Positions 11,012 through 21,346 are shown, counted from the stretch's first letter. The stretch is 64,000 nt of DNA from Paenibacillus massiliensis 2301065 = DSM 16942 (GCF_000377505.1 NZ_KB898186.1:1-64000), one strand, 5' to 3'. Translations and numbers: made by a program. Notes: generated by a model not told the origin, from the letters alone.

Positions 11012-12154
11012 TTAATTTGTCGTCCGGTAAGGCAAAATAATGTAGAGCGCCTTGCTCTCATCAGTCGGCTTCAGAATAATCGGGCTCATGATACCCGTAA
11101 AGGCAATGACCAGCTGTTCGCTATCAATAACCTTGAGCACATCAAGCATATATTTCGAGTTGAAGGAGATTTTCAGCGGTTCGCCTTCAAAGCTAGATAC
11201 GCTAACCTCTTCGCGCACCTTGCCAAGCTCCGATGAGCTGGATGAGATTTCAAGCCCGCCTTGCTCAATAGATTGCATACGCACAATATTGGTCTTTTCT
11301 TCCCGAGATAGCAAATAAGCACGGTCGATTGACTCGCTCAGACTTTTTGTGTCCAGCATCAGTTCTGTTTTGTACGATGTCGGAATAATCCTAGAAGTAT
11401 CGGGATATGTTCCGTCAAGAATACGCGAATAAAATAGCACCCGATCAATCTTGAACAGCACCTGACTATCCGCTACGACGATATCGACCATTGTATTTTG
11501 ATCTGGAACGATCTTGCTCAGCTCGTTCAATGTTTTACCAGAGATAACCACATTGTTGAAACGAATACCTTCTGCAGAATCCAACATGGCGGAGCGAGTA
11601 GCAAGGCGGTGGCGGTCGGTAGCAACGAACTTCAGTTCATTGTCGGCCAGACTCCAAAGTACACCCGTCAGAATGGGTGTTGTCTCGTGCGAGGAGATAG
11701 AGAATACAGTCTGCTTGATCATATTCTTAAGCAGATCTCCTGGAATAGAGAACATTTGGTTCTCTTCAATGCTTGGTAGTACAGGGAATTCCTCAGGATC
11801 GAGACCTACCATCTGGATCTCGGTTGCTCCCGCAGCAATGAAGGTCTGGAATTGATCCTTAACCTCCATATGAACTTCCTGGGAAGGAAGCTTCTTGATA
11901 ATTTCAACAAAAAATTTGGCAGGCAGCACGACGCTTCCTGGCTGATCAACCTTCACGATCGTCTGATCGCCACTCTCAATCGGAATAAACGATTGGATGG
12001 AGATATCCGTGTCGCTGGCGGTCAGTGTGACGCCCTGATGATTAACATCCAGCTTGATGCCGCTCAGGATGGGGATCGTTGTACGGCTGGAGATCGCTTT
12101 GGATACATGCTGGATGGATTCATTAAGAGCTTGCTTTAAAATACTGATTTTCAT
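11012..12154 (-). CDS. dnaN: DNA polymerase III sliding clamp (beta subunit)
   Basis: A 380-residue beta clamp, a homodimeric ring that tethers the replicative polymerase to DNA. The three clamp folds are visible by family sequences: KISILKQALNESIQHVSKAIS at the start, TRHRLATRS-type loop (ATDRHRLATRSAML, about 173-186) in the middle and the C-terminal peptide-pocket strand IILPYRTTN at the very end. ATG 12154 has a strong AGGAGG site. It lies about 220 bases behind dnaA, and the gap contains the origin unwinding module. Confidence 0.97.
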   Translation of the reverse strand: MKISILKQALNESIQHVSKAISSRTTIPILSGIKLDVNHQGVTLTASDTDISIQSFIPIESGDQTIVKVDQPGSVVLPAKFFVEIIKKLPSQEVHMEVKDQFQTFIAAGATEIQMVGLDPEEFPVLPSIEENQMFSIPGDLLKNMIKQTVFSISSHETTPILTGVLWSLADNELKFVATDRHRLATRSAMLDSAEGIRFNNVVISGKTLNELSKIVPDQNTMVDIVVADSQVLFKIDRVLFYSRILDGTYPDTSRIIPTSYKTELMLDTKSLSESIDRAYLLSREEKTNIVRMQSIEQGGLEISSSSSELGKVREEVSVSSFEGEPLKISFNSKYMLDVLKVIDSEQLVIAFTGIMSPIILKPTDESKALYIILPYRTTN

Positions 12155-12250
12155 AATTTCCTCCTACAAGCGAATGGACTTTATCTTGCTGCTGTTGTTG
12201 GTTCAGCTTTTCGTAATTCATGTTGAGGCAAAGCCGATGACATGATGGTG

Positions 12251-12360
12251 ATTTATTTATAAAAAATAGTAGTAATAGCAGTAGGTGCACTGAATATGTG
12301 GATAAGTGACATAAACGTGAATAAATCAAGCCTATCCACATGTGTATATATTGTGCATAG
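12251..12360 (+). other. oriC unwinding module: DnaA boxes, DnaA-trios, AT-rich tract
   Basis: A perfect DnaA box TTATCCACA lies on the minus strand at 12297-12305. Next to it is a GC-containing spacer (GTGCACTG, 12285-12292), then six triplets on the plus strand, TAG TAG TAA TAG CAG TAG (12267-12284), which read 3' to 5' as GAT-type DnaA-trios, then an AT-rich tract (12251-12266). This is the order of the basal unwinding system described for B. subtilis. Two more boxes on the other side are abutting: CTATCCACA (12332-12340) and TGTGTATAT (12341-12349), with TGTGCATAG at 12352. Strand melting here is inferred from this match. Confidence 0.8.
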
Positions 12361-12373
12361 GCTTTGTACTTGT

Positions 12374-13720
12374 TCAGGTTGGGTTTTTGATTTTCTCAGT
12401 AATGTTGTTGATAACTTTGAACAGATCCTGGTCAGCTTGAATGGACTTCGAGATCTTCTCATGGGCATGAATGACCGTTGTATGGTCTCGTCCACCGAAG
12501 GCTTCTCCAATCTTGGGCAAGGAATAATCAGTCAGCTCTCGTGACAAATACATGGCAATCTGACGCGGGAAGGCAACGGCCTTAGTACGCTTGCGTGCCT
12601 TGAAATCCTCTAGTTTAAGATTGTAGTATTCTCCGACCTGCTGCTGAATGTCCTGAATAGTAATCATCTTCGGACGGCTGGATGGAATGATATCCTTCAG
12701 CGCCTCGGCAGCCAGATGCGTCGTTACATCCTGATTGGTTAAGGAAGAGTAAGCCACAACGCGGATCAAGGCACCTTCCAGCTCCCGGATGTTCGTATCA
12801 ATCTGATTGGCGATATACATCATCGCTTCATTCGGAATATCCAGATTCTCCGCCTTGGCCTTCTTACGCAAAATGGCAATCCGCGTCTCCAGATCCGGCG
12901 GTTGAATATCCGTGATTAGCCCCCATTCAAAGCGGGAGCGAAGCCGTTCTTCGAGCGTGGGAATCTCCTTGGGCGGTCGGTCACTGGAGATGATAATCTG
13001 CTTACGTTCCTCATGAAGTGCATTGAAGGTATGGAAAAACTCCTCCTGTGTCGACTCCTTGCCCGCCAAAAACTGAATATCGTCAATCAGCAGGATATCG
13101 ATATTGCGGTATTTGTTCCGGAAGCTCTCGCCGCGGTTGTCGCGGATCGCATTAATGAATTCATTGGTGAATTTCTCGGATGACAAATAAACGACCTTGC
13201 TGCTGGGATTGTGCTCCAGAATATAATGACCGATAGCGTGCATAAGGTGTGTCTTGCCTAGTCCTACGCCACCATACAAGAACAATGGGTTATAAGCTTT
13301 TGCCGGCGCCTCAGCGACGGCGAGCGATGCAGCATGGGCAAAACGATTGCCCGAGCCGATCACGAAGGTATCGAACGTATATTTCGGATTCAGCATATGA
13401 GAGATGACTTCTTCCTGGGCAGCAGGCTGCTGGGGCGGAAGCTGCTGCGGGTCAGGCTCTGCAGGCTTGTTCTCTTCGATGATGAATTTGACCTCAACCT
13501 GCTTGTCCAACAGCTCATACACGGTGGAAGCGACCAGCTTCGTATAGCGGCTCTCCAGCCACTCAACAGCGAATGTCGTCGGCGCAGAAATCACAATGGA
13601 GTGATCCGTAAGCTTTGTCACCTTGGTTGCCTTGAACCAGGTATCAAAACTGGGCTTGCTAAGTTTGGTTTGTATGATGGATAGTATTTGCTGCCATATT
13701 TCGGAAGTATGGCTCTCCAC
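12374..13720 (-). CDS. dnaA: Chromosomal replication initiator DnaA
   Basis: A 448-residue AAA+ initiator. Domain I (about 1-80) is followed by a Gln/Pro-rich linker (about 85-105), then the AAA+ domain with Walker [11 protein letters not shown] (150-159) and Walker B LLIDDIQF, and the DNA-binding domain IV with [14 protein letters not shown] near the end. The start is GTG 13720 because AAAAGGAGT lies seven bases upstream and the length then matches the B. subtilis protein (446); a frame extension to 13777 has no ribosome site. DnaA-box clusters lie on both sides of the gene, the bipartite arrangement of Firmicute origins, which also implies autoregulation. Confidence 0.97.
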   Translation of the reverse strand: MESHTSEIWQQILSIIQTKLSKPSFDTWFKATKVTKLTDHSIVISAPTTFAVEWLESRYTKLVASTVYELLDKQVEVKFIIEENKPAEPDPQQLPPQQPAAQEEVISHMLNPKYTFDTFVIGSGNRFAHAASLAVAEAPAKAYNPLFLYGGVGLGKTHLMHAIGHYILEHNPSSKVVYLSSEKFTNEFINAIRDNRGESFRNKYRNIDILLIDDIQFLAGKESTQEEFFHTFNALHEERKQIIISSDRPPKEIPTLEERLRSRFEWGLITDIQPPDLETRIAILRKKAKAENLDIPNEAMMYIANQIDTNIRELEGALIRVVAYSSLTNQDVTTHLAAEALKDIIPSSRPKMITIQDIQQQVGEYYNLKLEDFKARKRTKAVAFPRQIAMYLSRELTDYSLPKIGEAFGGRDHTTVIHAHEKISKSIQADQDLFKVINNITEKIKNPT

Positions 13721-14016
13721 AGACGTCACTCCTTTTACATCCTCCAATGTGGCTACAACCGCCTCGTTAAGACACATCCGCGTTGCTGACTAGCGGCGCA
13801 CAGTTGCAGAGAAACGCAGCACAAACCAGCCCCGAACGAGACATAGACGGAAAGTCAGCTGCCGTAATCGGCAGAATCGTGGCAGTCAATTCAGGTGGGC
13901 TTGGCCAGTGTAGTTGTACTCTGTGTTCCATAGGCCGGAGAGGAAATCAAAATGTCGAAATGAAATGAATAATGTAGAATATATCCCCAGAATCCAGTAT
14001 CCGCACAAATAAAAAA

Positions 14017-14354
14017 TATGGATAAATTGAACTTGTTCACAACTTTATCCACAGACTGTTGATAATATATAGGGTAAAACAACATATTCACAATCAAAAG
14101 TAATATAATCATAGCAAAAGAAGCCTTGTATTTCAATGAGTCATCGGATTTTATCCACAAATTCAATCTGTTGTGTATAAATCTTATGCACAACACAAGA
14201 TATTGTTAATAATTTGTTTAGTTTTCGACAATAACTTAATTCACGGGATAAAAATTATTCACAGGTTATGACGGATCAAATCAGTTATAAGCTGTTTTTG
14301 TGAGCTTGTGTATAACTCAAATCCAGAGCATTGCTCAAAAGAGCCTGTGGAAAA
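14017..14354. other. oriC DnaA-box cluster upstream of dnaA
   Basis: Two perfect TTATCCACA boxes (14045-14053, 14151-14159) lie among many near matches: TATGGATAA (14017), TTGTTCACA (14033), ATATTCACA (14084), TGTGTATAA (14172), TTATGCACA (14184), TTATTCACA (14255), TGTGTATAA (14307) and TGTGGAAAA (14346). The region is AT-rich and has no gene. Transcription diverges here (dnaA leftward, rpmH rightward) and gene orientation flips across it, all as expected for the upstream half of a Firmicute oriC. The stretch 13721-14016 between dnaA and the cluster showed no convincing dnaA promoter by eye. Confidence 0.92.
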
Positions 14355-14526
14355 CTATAACTGACAGCAACTGACCAGCAGCTTATTCAGGATTGGCTCG
14401 AAATGTACTTAATAGTGGAGTAGACGCTATGAGGGTATCGTTCCATTTTTAGAGGATGATTATGTGGGCAAGGTACAGAAAGAAGAAATATAGAAAAAAG
14501 AAAAAAGAGGAAGAGCTTCAAGCTGG

Positions 14527-14555
14527 TTGACTTCGTAGAATACTTATGGTTAAAT
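14527..14555 (+). promoter_or_regulatory. rpmH promoter
   Basis: TTGACT (14527-14532), 17-base spacer, TTAAAT (14550-14555), about 80 bases before rpmH. It faces away from oriC. Confidence 0.6.
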
Positions 14556-14634
14556 GTATAAAGGTGTTTTTTGTGGAGATCGCTATCGAGTATATTCCAT
14601 ATAAAACGTATTTCTTGTAAGGAGGTGCAATACA

Positions 14635-14769
14635 TTGAGACCGACTTTCAAACCAAATGTCAGCAAGCGTAAAAAGGTTCACGGCTTCCGTAAAAGAATG
14701 AGCACGAAGAACGGACGCAGAGTGTTGGCTGCCCGTCGCCAAAAAGGCAGAAAAGTATTGAGTGCATAA
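14635..14769 (+). CDS. rpmH: 50S ribosomal protein L34
   Basis: A 44-residue basic protein with the complete L34 pattern: [17 protein letters not shown], then [20 protein letters not shown]. It is a structural protein of the large subunit. The start is TTG 14635, set by the site AAGGAGG nine bases upstream; there is no ATG in a suitable place. It is the first gene to the right of oriC, as in most Firmicutes. A strong terminator follows 11 bases after the stop codon, so most transcripts should end before rnpA. Confidence 0.97.
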   Translation: MRPTFKPNVSKRKKVHGFRKRMSTKNGRRVLAARRQKGRKVLSA

Positions 14770-14780
14770 TACGTGCATGG

Positions 14781-14807
14781 AGACCACCTGCGGTGGTCTT
14801 TTTTTTT
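14781..14807 (+). terminator. rpmH terminator
   Basis: AGACCACC-TGC-GGTGGTCT followed by nine T: a perfect 8-bp stem. It lies between rpmH and rnpA, genes that are often cotranscribed in other bacteria. Confidence 0.9.
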
Positions 14808-14943
14808 GAAGATAATAGAATTTTTAAGTTTTCAGCGGAGCTGAATTATTCTATTATCGCCAGAAAAACATCCATAAGCACGGTCATCTCCTGTGCAAGT
14901 ACGACAATAGACGTTTTCTTATCAGACAGTGGGAGAAAAAGTC

Positions 14944-14997
14944 CCTACATCTATATATGGATGATGGTGTATGAATTAGGCCCAATATAGATGTAGG
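14944..14997. repeat. 13-bp perfect inverted repeat upstream of rnpA
   Basis: CCTACATCTATAT (14944-14956) and ATATAGATGTAGG (14985-14997) are exact reverse complements separated by 28 bases. No T run follows. A consensus -10 TATAAT lies at 15041-15046 without a good -35. The repeat occupies the 347-base rpmH-rnpA gap, in which no gene was seen. Confidence 0.7.
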
Positions 14998-15116
14998 CAT
15001 AACTCCGGTTGCATCTAGATTATCACCCGGAAGTTTGGGCTATAATTATTTATAGTAGAAACGCATTCCGGGAGCGGACGAATGAATAGAATTGAATTGA
15101 AGCAAGGAGAAGCGCC

Positions 15117-15467
15117 GTGCAGAGAAAATTGCGTCTTCGTAACCGTGCAGACTTCGGACGAGTATACCGACATGGCAAATCCTTTGCGAATCATCAGTTG
15201 GTTGTGTACTGGTTTCGCAAAAAAGAGGTAGATCAGTTCCGTGTGGGGATCTCGGTAAGCAAGAAGATTGGTAATGCTGTCGTCCGTAACCGGATGCGCA
15301 GATTAATTAAAGAAATTATGCGTCACCACGAGCATGAGATCATGGACCATATCGATCTGATCTTTATTGTTCGCAAGGGGGCCGTATCCATGTCCTATCA
15401 AAATCTGGAGAAGAGCGTATTACATGTATTACGCAAAGCCTCACTGTTGAAATCTTCAGGGAGATAG
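15117..15467 (+). CDS. rnpA: Ribonuclease P protein component
   Basis: A 116-residue basic protein that assists the RNase P RNA in maturing tRNA 5' ends. Family motifs are the N-terminal KLRLRNRADFGRVYRHGKSF and the RNR signature region VSKKIGNAVVRNRMRRLIKE (residues about 50-69). The start is GTG 15117, with AAGGAGA six bases upstream. Length and position next to rpmH and yidC are typical. It is separated from rpmH by a terminator and probably has its own promoter (TATAAT at 15041). Confidence 0.97.
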   Translation: MQRKLRLRNRADFGRVYRHGKSFANHQLVVYWFRKKEVDQFRVGISVSKKIGNAVVRNRMRRLIKEIMRHHEHEIMDHIDLIFIVRKGAVSMSYQNLEKSVLHVLRKASLLKSSGR

Positions 15468-15538
15468 TCGGTTTCTTTGTCCTGCTCAATATGGTATGAT
15501 TTACGTTGGAATGGATTGGTTAAGAGAGGGGTTATGAA

Positions 15539-16411
15539 GTGTCGCGATTCAAGACAAAACAGGGAAAATGGTTTCTCCTGAGCGCCATGCTTGGTCTTGT
15601 TGCTGTATTAGCCGGTTGTGCTCCATCAGCGAACAATTCCTATACGACAGCTGACTTGGCTAACGGAAGCTTCTGGCAAAGGAATGTCGTATACTGGTTC
15701 TCTTATGCACTGGACACCTTTGCTGAATGGTTCAGTGGAGAGTATGGCTTAGCAGTACTACTGCTCGTGATTATTGTAAGAACACTGATTTTACCGCTTA
15801 CCCTCAAACAGGTGAAGAGCTCAAAGGCAATGCAGGCGATTCAGCCGCAGCTGAAAGAAATCCAGAATAAGTACAAGGATACACCAGAGAAGGTACAGCA
15901 GGAGACGATGAAGCTGTTCCAAGAGAACAAGGTCAATCCTATGGCTGGCTGTCTTCCACTAGTTGTGCAAATGCCAATCTTCATCGCGCTGTATAACGCG
16001 ATCTACTATAACTCGGAGCTGCGTGATCACACATTCCTGTGGTTACAACTAGGTATGCCTGACCAATATTGGATACTGCCAGTTATCGCAGCAATTACAA
16101 CATTCGTGCAGACCTGGATGATGATGAAGATGAATCCAACGCCGCAGCAAGGGCCTATGCAATTCCTTCTGTGGGTATATCCGGTATTGATCTTCATTAT
16201 GTCCTACCAATTCCCATCGGCGCTGCCGCTGTACTGGGTGTACAGTAACATTTACACGATCGTACAGAACTATTTCTTGTATCGCAATAACGACAAGACG
16301 GCTGCAGCTCTTGCTGTGAATGCTGCCAAGGTATCTCAAGGTGGACAAGGCAATAGCAATAAGAGAAAAAATCAGAGCGGAAAACGGAAAGGAGCTAAAA
16401 AATCGAGATGA
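15539..16411 (+). CDS. yidC: Membrane protein insertase YidC/Oxa1 (SpoIIIJ type)
   Basis: A 290-residue Oxa1-family insertase that places proteins in the cytoplasmic membrane. It has a lipoprotein signal with Cys27 (VLAGC), the conserved hydrophilic-groove Arg81 (IIVRTLILPL), the coiled cytosolic hairpin (SSKAMQAIQPQLKEIQNKY, about 93-111) and about five membrane segments. The tail is Lys/Arg-rich (QSGKRKGAKKSR), as in ribosome-contacting homologues. GTG 15539 was chosen for the GAGGGG site seven bases upstream. It overlaps khpB by four bases. The B. subtilis orthologue in this place, SpoIIIJ, is also needed for forespore development. Confidence 0.96.
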   Translation: MSRFKTKQGKWFLLSAMLGLVAVLAGCAPSANNSYTTADLANGSFWQRNVVYWFSYALDTFAEWFSGEYGLAVLLLVIIVRTLILPLTLKQVKSSKAMQAIQPQLKEIQNKYKDTPEKVQQETMKLFQENKVNPMAGCLPLVVQMPIFIALYNAIYYNSELRDHTFLWLQLGMPDQYWILPVIAAITTFVQTWMMMKMNPTPQQGPMQFLLWVYPVLIFIMSYQFPSALPLYWVYSNIYTIVQNYFLYRNNDKTAAALAVNAAKVSQGGQGNSNKRKNQSGKRKGAKKSR

Positions 16412-17148
16412 CCAAAGTCGTTGCGACAGGAAAAACCGTTGAAGATGCTGTAGAACAAGGGCTTGCCGAGCTTCGGACAAGCCGGGAACGAGTAAACGTG
16501 ACCGTGTTAGAGCAGCCGTCAAAAGGATTCCTGGGCTGGTTCGGGACCAGGAAGGCGAAGGTAGAACTAACTATAATTCCTGAACCTGACCCTATACCGG
16601 CAACTAAAGCAACCATAGAACATCATCCGATAACAGCTCCTGAAGCAGAGGTACAATCTGCTTCTACACAACTGGCGTCTACAGATTCTTCTTCCATCGG
16701 TGCTGATCCATATGAGGAGGCTATTCGCTTCATCAGGGAGACTGCAGCAGGTATGGGACTTGAGGTAAGTGTGGATGTCCATCATCGTAAGGATGAGAGC
16801 ACACTGGATATTTCCGGCCCTGAGCTTGGAATGCTGATAGGAAGAAGAGGGCAGACGTTAGACGCTCTACAGTATTTAACCAATATTGTAGCTAATCGCT
16901 ACTCTGATGGATATGTTCGCATCATTCTTGATGCCGAGAATTTCCGGGATCGACGACGTAAGACGCTGGAGAATCTGGCTGAGCGTCTGGCTGGACAAGT
17001 TGTCTCTTCAGGCAAAGAGGTCATGTTAGAGCCTATGTCTTCGGCGGAGCGTAAAGTGATTCACGCCAAGCTACAACGTAATCATCAGGTTAGAACGTAC
17101 AGCAAAGGGGACGATCCGAATCGGCGCGTCATCATTGCCAAGAAATAA
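16408..17148 (+). CDS. khpB: RNA-binding protein KhpB (Jag/EloR)
   Basis: A 246-residue protein with three parts: an N-terminal Jag_N domain (about 1-50, VEDAVEQGLAEL... FGTRKAKVEL), a KH domain (about 120-165, ISGPELGMLIGRRGQTLDALQ with the GRRG loop) and a C-terminal R3H domain (RRKTLENLAERLA...MSSAERKVIHAKLQ). Homologues bind RNA and affect cell elongation. A variable acidic linker (about 52-100) joins the first two. Its ATG overlaps the yidC stop (ATGA), so the two are translationally coupled. A terminator follows at once. Confidence 0.95.
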   Translation: MTKVVATGKTVEDAVEQGLAELRTSRERVNVTVLEQPSKGFLGWFGTRKAKVELTIIPEPDPIPATKATIEHHPITAPEAEVQSASTQLASTDSSSIGADPYEEAIRFIRETAAGMGLEVSVDVHHRKDESTLDISGPELGMLIGRRGQTLDALQYLTNIVANRYSDGYVRIILDAENFRDRRRKTLENLAERLAGQVVSSGKEVMLEPMSSAERKVIHAKLQRNHQVRTYSKGDDPNRRVIIAKK

Positions 17149-17154
17149 AGAAAT

Positions 17155-17195
17155 GCAATGGCTCTCTGCCTGGTGCGGAGGCCATTGCTTTTTTT
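17155..17195 (+). terminator. yidC-khpB terminator
   Basis: GCAATGGC (17155-17162) and GCCATTGC (17181-17188), followed by seven T. Confidence 0.88.
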
Positions 17196-17250
17196 CATAA
17201 GAGCGAAGAAGAAGCATGTGTGCCCCAGAAAATAGAACGAGGTGAGAATG

Positions 17251-18627
17251 ATGTTAAGCGATACGATAGCAGCGATCTCCACAGCAGTTGGTGAGGGAGG
17301 AATTGCGATCATCCGCGTCAGCGGGCCAGAGGCATTACCAGAGGTTCAGCGTATGTTCAAGAGTAAAACTCCTCTTACGGAGGCTGAATCACATACTGTG
17401 CATTATGGACACATTATCGAACCCCAGAGCGGAGAACGAGTCGAAGAGGTGTTGCTAACGGTCATGAGAGGGCCGCGATCCTTCACCACAGAGGATGTCG
17501 TAGAGATTAGCTCTCATGGGGGTGTGGTAGCTGTCAAGCGAGTCATGGACCTGTTGCTGCTCCAGAATATTCGACTGGCTGAGCCAGGCGAGTTCACGAA
17601 GAGGGCATTCTTGAACGGACGAATTGATCTTAGCCAGGCAGAGGCCGTCATGGATCTAATCCGCTCCAAGTCAGACAAGGCATTCTCTATTGCGATGAAG
17701 CAGTCAGAGGGGATGCTGTCCTCGAAGATTCGCAATCTTCGTCACATTCTGGTCGAGACGCTTGCACATATTGAAGTGAATATTGATTATCCAGAGCATG
17801 ATGTAGAATCGCTAACCTCGCAGTTTATCAAGGACAAGAGTAGTGAGGTTATGAAGGAAATTGATGGACTTCTGCATACAGCTGAGCAGGGGAAGATTCT
17901 GCGCGAAGGGATTACTACCGCCATCATCGGGCGACCGAACGTGGGGAAATCTTCATTACTGAATGCTTTGGCTCAAGGGGATAAGGCAATTGTCACAGAT
18001 ATCCCTGGCACGACCCGTGATGTCATTGAAGAATATGTCACGATTCGCAATGTTCCGCTAAGGCTGCTGGATACTGCCGGCATTCGAGAGACGATGGATG
18101 TGGTCGAGCAAATTGGTGTAGAGCGTTCACGGACCGCTGTCAGTGAAGCTGACCTGATCTTACTGGTTCTGAACTCCAGTGAGCCACTGCATCAAGATGA
18201 GCTGGAATTGTTGGAACAAATCCGCGGTAGACAAGTGATTGTTATTATGAATAAAATGGACTTACCTTCCCAACTAGATCGCGAGCTTCTGACACGTTAT
18301 ATAGCTGAGGAGCTGATTGTTCCGATGTCCGTGAAGACGGATGAAGGCTTGGATGGATTGGAAGAAGCTATCTCCAAGCTGTTCTTTAGTGGTAAGCTGG
18401 AGTCTGCTGATCTTACCTATGTAAGTAACGTGCGGCATATTGCGCTGTTGAAACGGGCGAAGCAGTCACTCCTGGAAGCTTACGAGGCTGCCGATCAGTT
18501 CATTCCGATTGATATGATTCAGATTGATGTCCGGCTTGCATGGGAGCAGCTTGGAGAGATTGTGGGCGATACAGCTCATGATGCGTTGATTGATCAGATC
18601 TTCTCCCAATTCTGTCTTGGGAAGTAG
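17251..18627 (+). CDS. mnmE: tRNA uridine-5-carboxymethylaminomethyl modification GTPase
   Basis: A 458-residue GTPase that acts with MnmG to build the cmnm5 group on U34 of tRNAs. The N-terminal tetrahydrofolate-binding domain ([17 protein letters not shown]) is followed by a helical domain interrupted by the G domain: G1 [10 protein letters not shown]2 [10 protein letters not shown]3 DTAGI, G4 NKMD. The C-terminal FCLGK motif carries the catalytic Cys. ATG 17251 was chosen from two adjacent ATGs and an earlier GTG because the AGGTGA site is at best spacing for it; the length then equals that of B. subtilis MnmE. Confidence 0.97.
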   Translation: MLSDTIAAISTAVGEGGIAIIRVSGPEALPEVQRMFKSKTPLTEAESHTVHYGHIIEPQSGERVEEVLLTVMRGPRSFTTEDVVEISSHGGVVAVKRVMDLLLLQNIRLAEPGEFTKRAFLNGRIDLSQAEAVMDLIRSKSDKAFSIAMKQSEGMLSSKIRNLRHILVETLAHIEVNIDYPEHDVESLTSQFIKDKSSEVMKEIDGLLHTAEQGKILREGITTAIIGRPNVGKSSLLNALAQGDKAIVTDIPGTTRDVIEEYVTIRNVPLRLLDTAGIRETMDVVEQIGVERSRTAVSEADLILLVLNSSEPLHQDELELLEQIRGRQVIVIMNKMDLPSQLDRELLTRYIAEELIVPMSVKTDEGLDGLEEAISKLFFSGKLESADLTYVSNVRHIALLKRAKQSLLEAYEAADQFIPIDMIQIDVRLAWEQLGEIVGDTAHDALIDQIFSQFCLGK

Positions 18628-18728
18628 GAATTACAGCTTCTGAAATTCATGGTTAGAAAATCATACATTATATAATAGAAGAGAGTGAATAGCATCGGCT
18701 ATGCTCTTATTTTAAGGAGGTACTACCA

Positions 18729-20615
18729 ATGGGATACGATGGCGGCAACTATGACGTTATTGTTGTAGGCGCTGGACACGCTGGCGTAGAGTCAGCACTT
18801 GCTGCGGCCCGTATGGGCTGTAAGACATTGATGATTACCATCAATCTGGATATGGTGGCTTTTATGCCATGTAATCCTTCGATTGGTGGTCCGGCCAAGG
18901 GTCATGTTGTACGTGAAATTGATGCGCTCGGGGGAGAGATGGGGCGCAATATAGATAAGACCTTCATTCAGATGCGGATGTTGAATACAGGCAAGGGACC
19001 AGCCGTTCATGCGCTGCGTGCGCAAGCAGATAAGTTCTCTTACCAGCATGCCATGAAGGAGACGATGGAGAAAGAACCCAATCTGACACTTCGTCAAGGT
19101 ATGGTCGAGGAACTGATCGTTGAGGATGGTAAATGTGTAGGGGTACTAACAAAGACCGGAACCTCCTATCGGGGAGGTGCAGTGGTATTGACTACTGGAA
19201 CCTATCTGCGTGGGAAAATTATTATGGGTGAGCTGATGTACGAGAGTGGCCCGAACAATCAGCAGCCATCTGTACGACTGTCTGAGCATTTGCGTGAATT
19301 GGGCTTCAACCTGGTGCGCTTCAAGACCGGAACTCCTCCACGAGTGCATAAGGATAGCATTGATTTCAGCAAGACAGAGATTCAACCAGGTGATGATCAG
19401 CCCAAATTCTTCTCGTATGAGACGAAATCGTCTGACAACGAGCAGCTTCCATGCTGGCTGACATATACTTCAGTGGACACACATCAGATTATTAATGACA
19501 ACTTGCACCGTGCTCCCATGTTCTCAGGTGTTATTGAAGGAACAGGGCCTCGTTATTGTCCTTCGATCGAGGATAAGATTGTACGCTTCAGTGATAAGCC
19601 GAAGCATCAGATCTTCCTGGAGCCTGAAGGCAAGAATACCTCTGAGTATTATGTACAGGGCTTGTCTACAAGTCTTCCGGAGGATGTGCAGCTTGCTGTG
19701 CTCCGTTCCATTCCAGGTATGGAGAACGTAGAAATGATGCGTAATGGATATGCTATAGAATATGATGCAATGGTACCGACACAGCTCTGGCCAACACTTG
19801 AGACGAAGCAGCTACCAGGACTCTTCACTGCTGGGCAAATTAACGGAACCTCAGGATATGAGGAAGCAGCTGGTCAAGGTATTATGGCTGGGATTAATGC
19901 AGCTCGCAAGGTACAAGGCAAGGAGCCAGTAATCCTTGATCGTTCACAGGGCTATATTGGTGTACTGATTGATGATCTGGTGACCAAGGGCACGAATGAG
20001 CCTTATCGCTTGCTGACTTCCCGTGCTGAATATAGATTGTTGCTGCGTCATGATAATGCAGATTTGCGTCTGACACCGATCGGTCATGAGATTGGTCTGA
20101 TTCCAGAAGAGCGATATGCGGCATTTGTGGATAAGAAAGCTAAGGTCGAACAGGAAATTGAACGTCTACGTACGCATAAAATCAAGCCTGTAGATGTTAA
20201 CACCATGCTGGAGGCGGCAGGCTCTGCCCCAATCCAGGATGGTAGCAATCTGCTGACGATCCTTCGTCGTCCAGAGATCAGCTATGCGCAGGTTGAACAG
20301 ATCTCGGCTTCACCAGTGGAGCTGGATGCAGACATGAAGGAGCAGGTCGAGATTCAGATTAAGTACGCTGGCTATATCGAAAAGCAATTGCAGCACGTAG
20401 AGCGTCTGCAAAAGATGGAGCAAAAAAAGCTGCCTGAAGACCTTCGATATGATGAGGTACAGGGGCTTGCCATGGAAGCGAAGCAAAAGCTCAACAGCAT
20501 CCGCCCAATCTCTATCGGGCAGGCTTCCCGGATCTCAGGTGTGACACCTGCTGACATTTCAATTTTGCTAGTGTATCTGGAGCATTATAATCGTGTGAAG
20601 GCGGCAAGAGCATAA
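18729..20615 (+). CDS. mnmG: tRNA uridine-5-carboxymethylaminomethyl modification enzyme MnmG (GidA)
   Basis: A 628-residue FAD-dependent partner of MnmE. The FAD-binding motif [17 protein letters not shown] is at about residues 14-30, followed by [19 protein letters not shown] and the conserved [18 protein letters not shown]. The C-terminal helical domain contacts MnmE and tRNA. An AAGGAGG site precedes ATG 18729. A TATAAT at 18671 without a clear -35 may give an extra promoter. The stop codon shares one base with the rsmG start, so the genes are cotranscribed. Confidence 0.97.
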   Translation: MGYDGGNYDVIVVGAGHAGVESALAAARMGCKTLMITINLDMVAFMPCNPSIGGPAKGHVVREIDALGGEMGRNIDKTFIQMRMLNTGKGPAVHALRAQADKFSYQHAMKETMEKEPNLTLRQGMVEELIVEDGKCVGVLTKTGTSYRGGAVVLTTGTYLRGKIIMGELMYESGPNNQQPSVRLSEHLRELGFNLVRFKTGTPPRVHKDSIDFSKTEIQPGDDQPKFFSYETKSSDNEQLPCWLTYTSVDTHQIINDNLHRAPMFSGVIEGTGPRYCPSIEDKIVRFSDKPKHQIFLEPEGKNTSEYYVQGLSTSLPEDVQLAVLRSIPGMENVEMMRNGYAIEYDAMVPTQLWPTLETKQLPGLFTAGQINGTSGYEEAAGQGIMAGINAARKVQGKEPVILDRSQGYIGVLIDDLVTKGTNEPYRLLTSRAEYRLLLRHDNADLRLTPIGHEIGLIPEERYAAFVDKKAKVEQEIERLRTHKIKPVDVNTMLEAAGSAPIQDGSNLLTILRRPEISYAQVEQISASPVELDADMKEQVEIQIKYAGYIEKQLQHVERLQKMEQKKLPEDLRYDEVQGLAMEAKQKLNSIRPISIGQASRISGVTPADISILLVYLEHYNRVKAARA

Positions 20616-21346
20616 TGGCAGATGCGATACAGTTAGAATTCCAAGCAAGATTAGCCGAGCATGGCATTCAGATTAATGAACAGCAGCTAGACCAGTTCGA
20701 AAGCTATTATCGTCTCCTTGTAGAGTGGAATGAGAAGATGAATCTGACAGGGATTACTGAACGTGAGGCTGTCTACACGAAGCATTTCTACGATTCCGTC
20801 TCCCTGGCCTTCTATGTGAATATGGATGAGATTTGGACACTCGCAGATATTGGATCGGGTGCGGGTTTTCCTGGCATTCCTCTGAAAATTTGCTTTCCGT
20901 CCATTAAGCTGACGATCATTGATTCGTTGAACAAACGGATCAACTTCCTGTCACACATCAAGGAGTCTTTGCAGCTTACAGAGACTGAGCTGATTCATGG
21001 CCGAGCAGAGGAGCTAGGTCGCAAGGCTGGCTATCGGGATAGCTATGATCTGGTTACAGCACGAGCTGTAGCAAGGCTAGCGGTTCTCAACGAGTTCTGT
21101 CTTCCTTTTGTACGAAAAGGAGGATGCTTCGCAGCGATGAAGGGCAGTGATCCGCAAGAGGAGATTCAAGAGGCGGCTTATAGCCTTAAGGAGCTACGAG
21201 GACAGCTGAGCTCGGTTGAAGCCTTTCAGCTCCCTGTTGAAGAGTCTGCGCGACACATGGTGCTGATTCGAAAGCTTGCCGAGACACCTAAGAAGTATCC
21301 GCGTAAAGCAGGCACCCCTTTAAAGATGCCTTTGCTGCAGCCTTAA
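20615..21346 (+). CDS. rsmG: 16S rRNA (guanine527-N7)-methyltransferase RsmG
   Basis: A 243-residue SAM-dependent methyltransferase. The SAM-binding loop ADIGSGAGFPGIPLKI is at about residues 73-88, and VTARAVARL near 148 matches the family. It methylates G527 in the 530 loop of 16S rRNA; loss gives low-level streptomycin resistance in several bacteria. The start overlaps the mnmG stop by one base (TAATG). The transcript probably ends in the terminator-like palindrome that also contains parS, about 90 bases downstream. Confidence 0.97.
   Translation: MADAIQLEFQARLAEHGIQINEQQLDQFESYYRLLVEWNEKMNLTGITEREAVYTKHFYDSVSLAFYVNMDEIWTLADIGSGAGFPGIPLKICFPSIKLTIIDSLNKRINFLSHIKESLQLTETELIHGRAEELGRKAGYRDSYDLVTARAVARLAVLNEFCLPFVRKGGCFAAMKGSDPQEEIQEAAYSLKELRGQLSSVEAFQLPVEESARHMVLIRKLAETPKKYPRKAGTPLKMPLLQP

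Noticed and set aside
13721..13777. N-terminal extension of DnaA
   Set aside because: No ribosome site for the upstream start; GTG 13720 has AAAAGGAGT at ideal spacing and gives the standard length.
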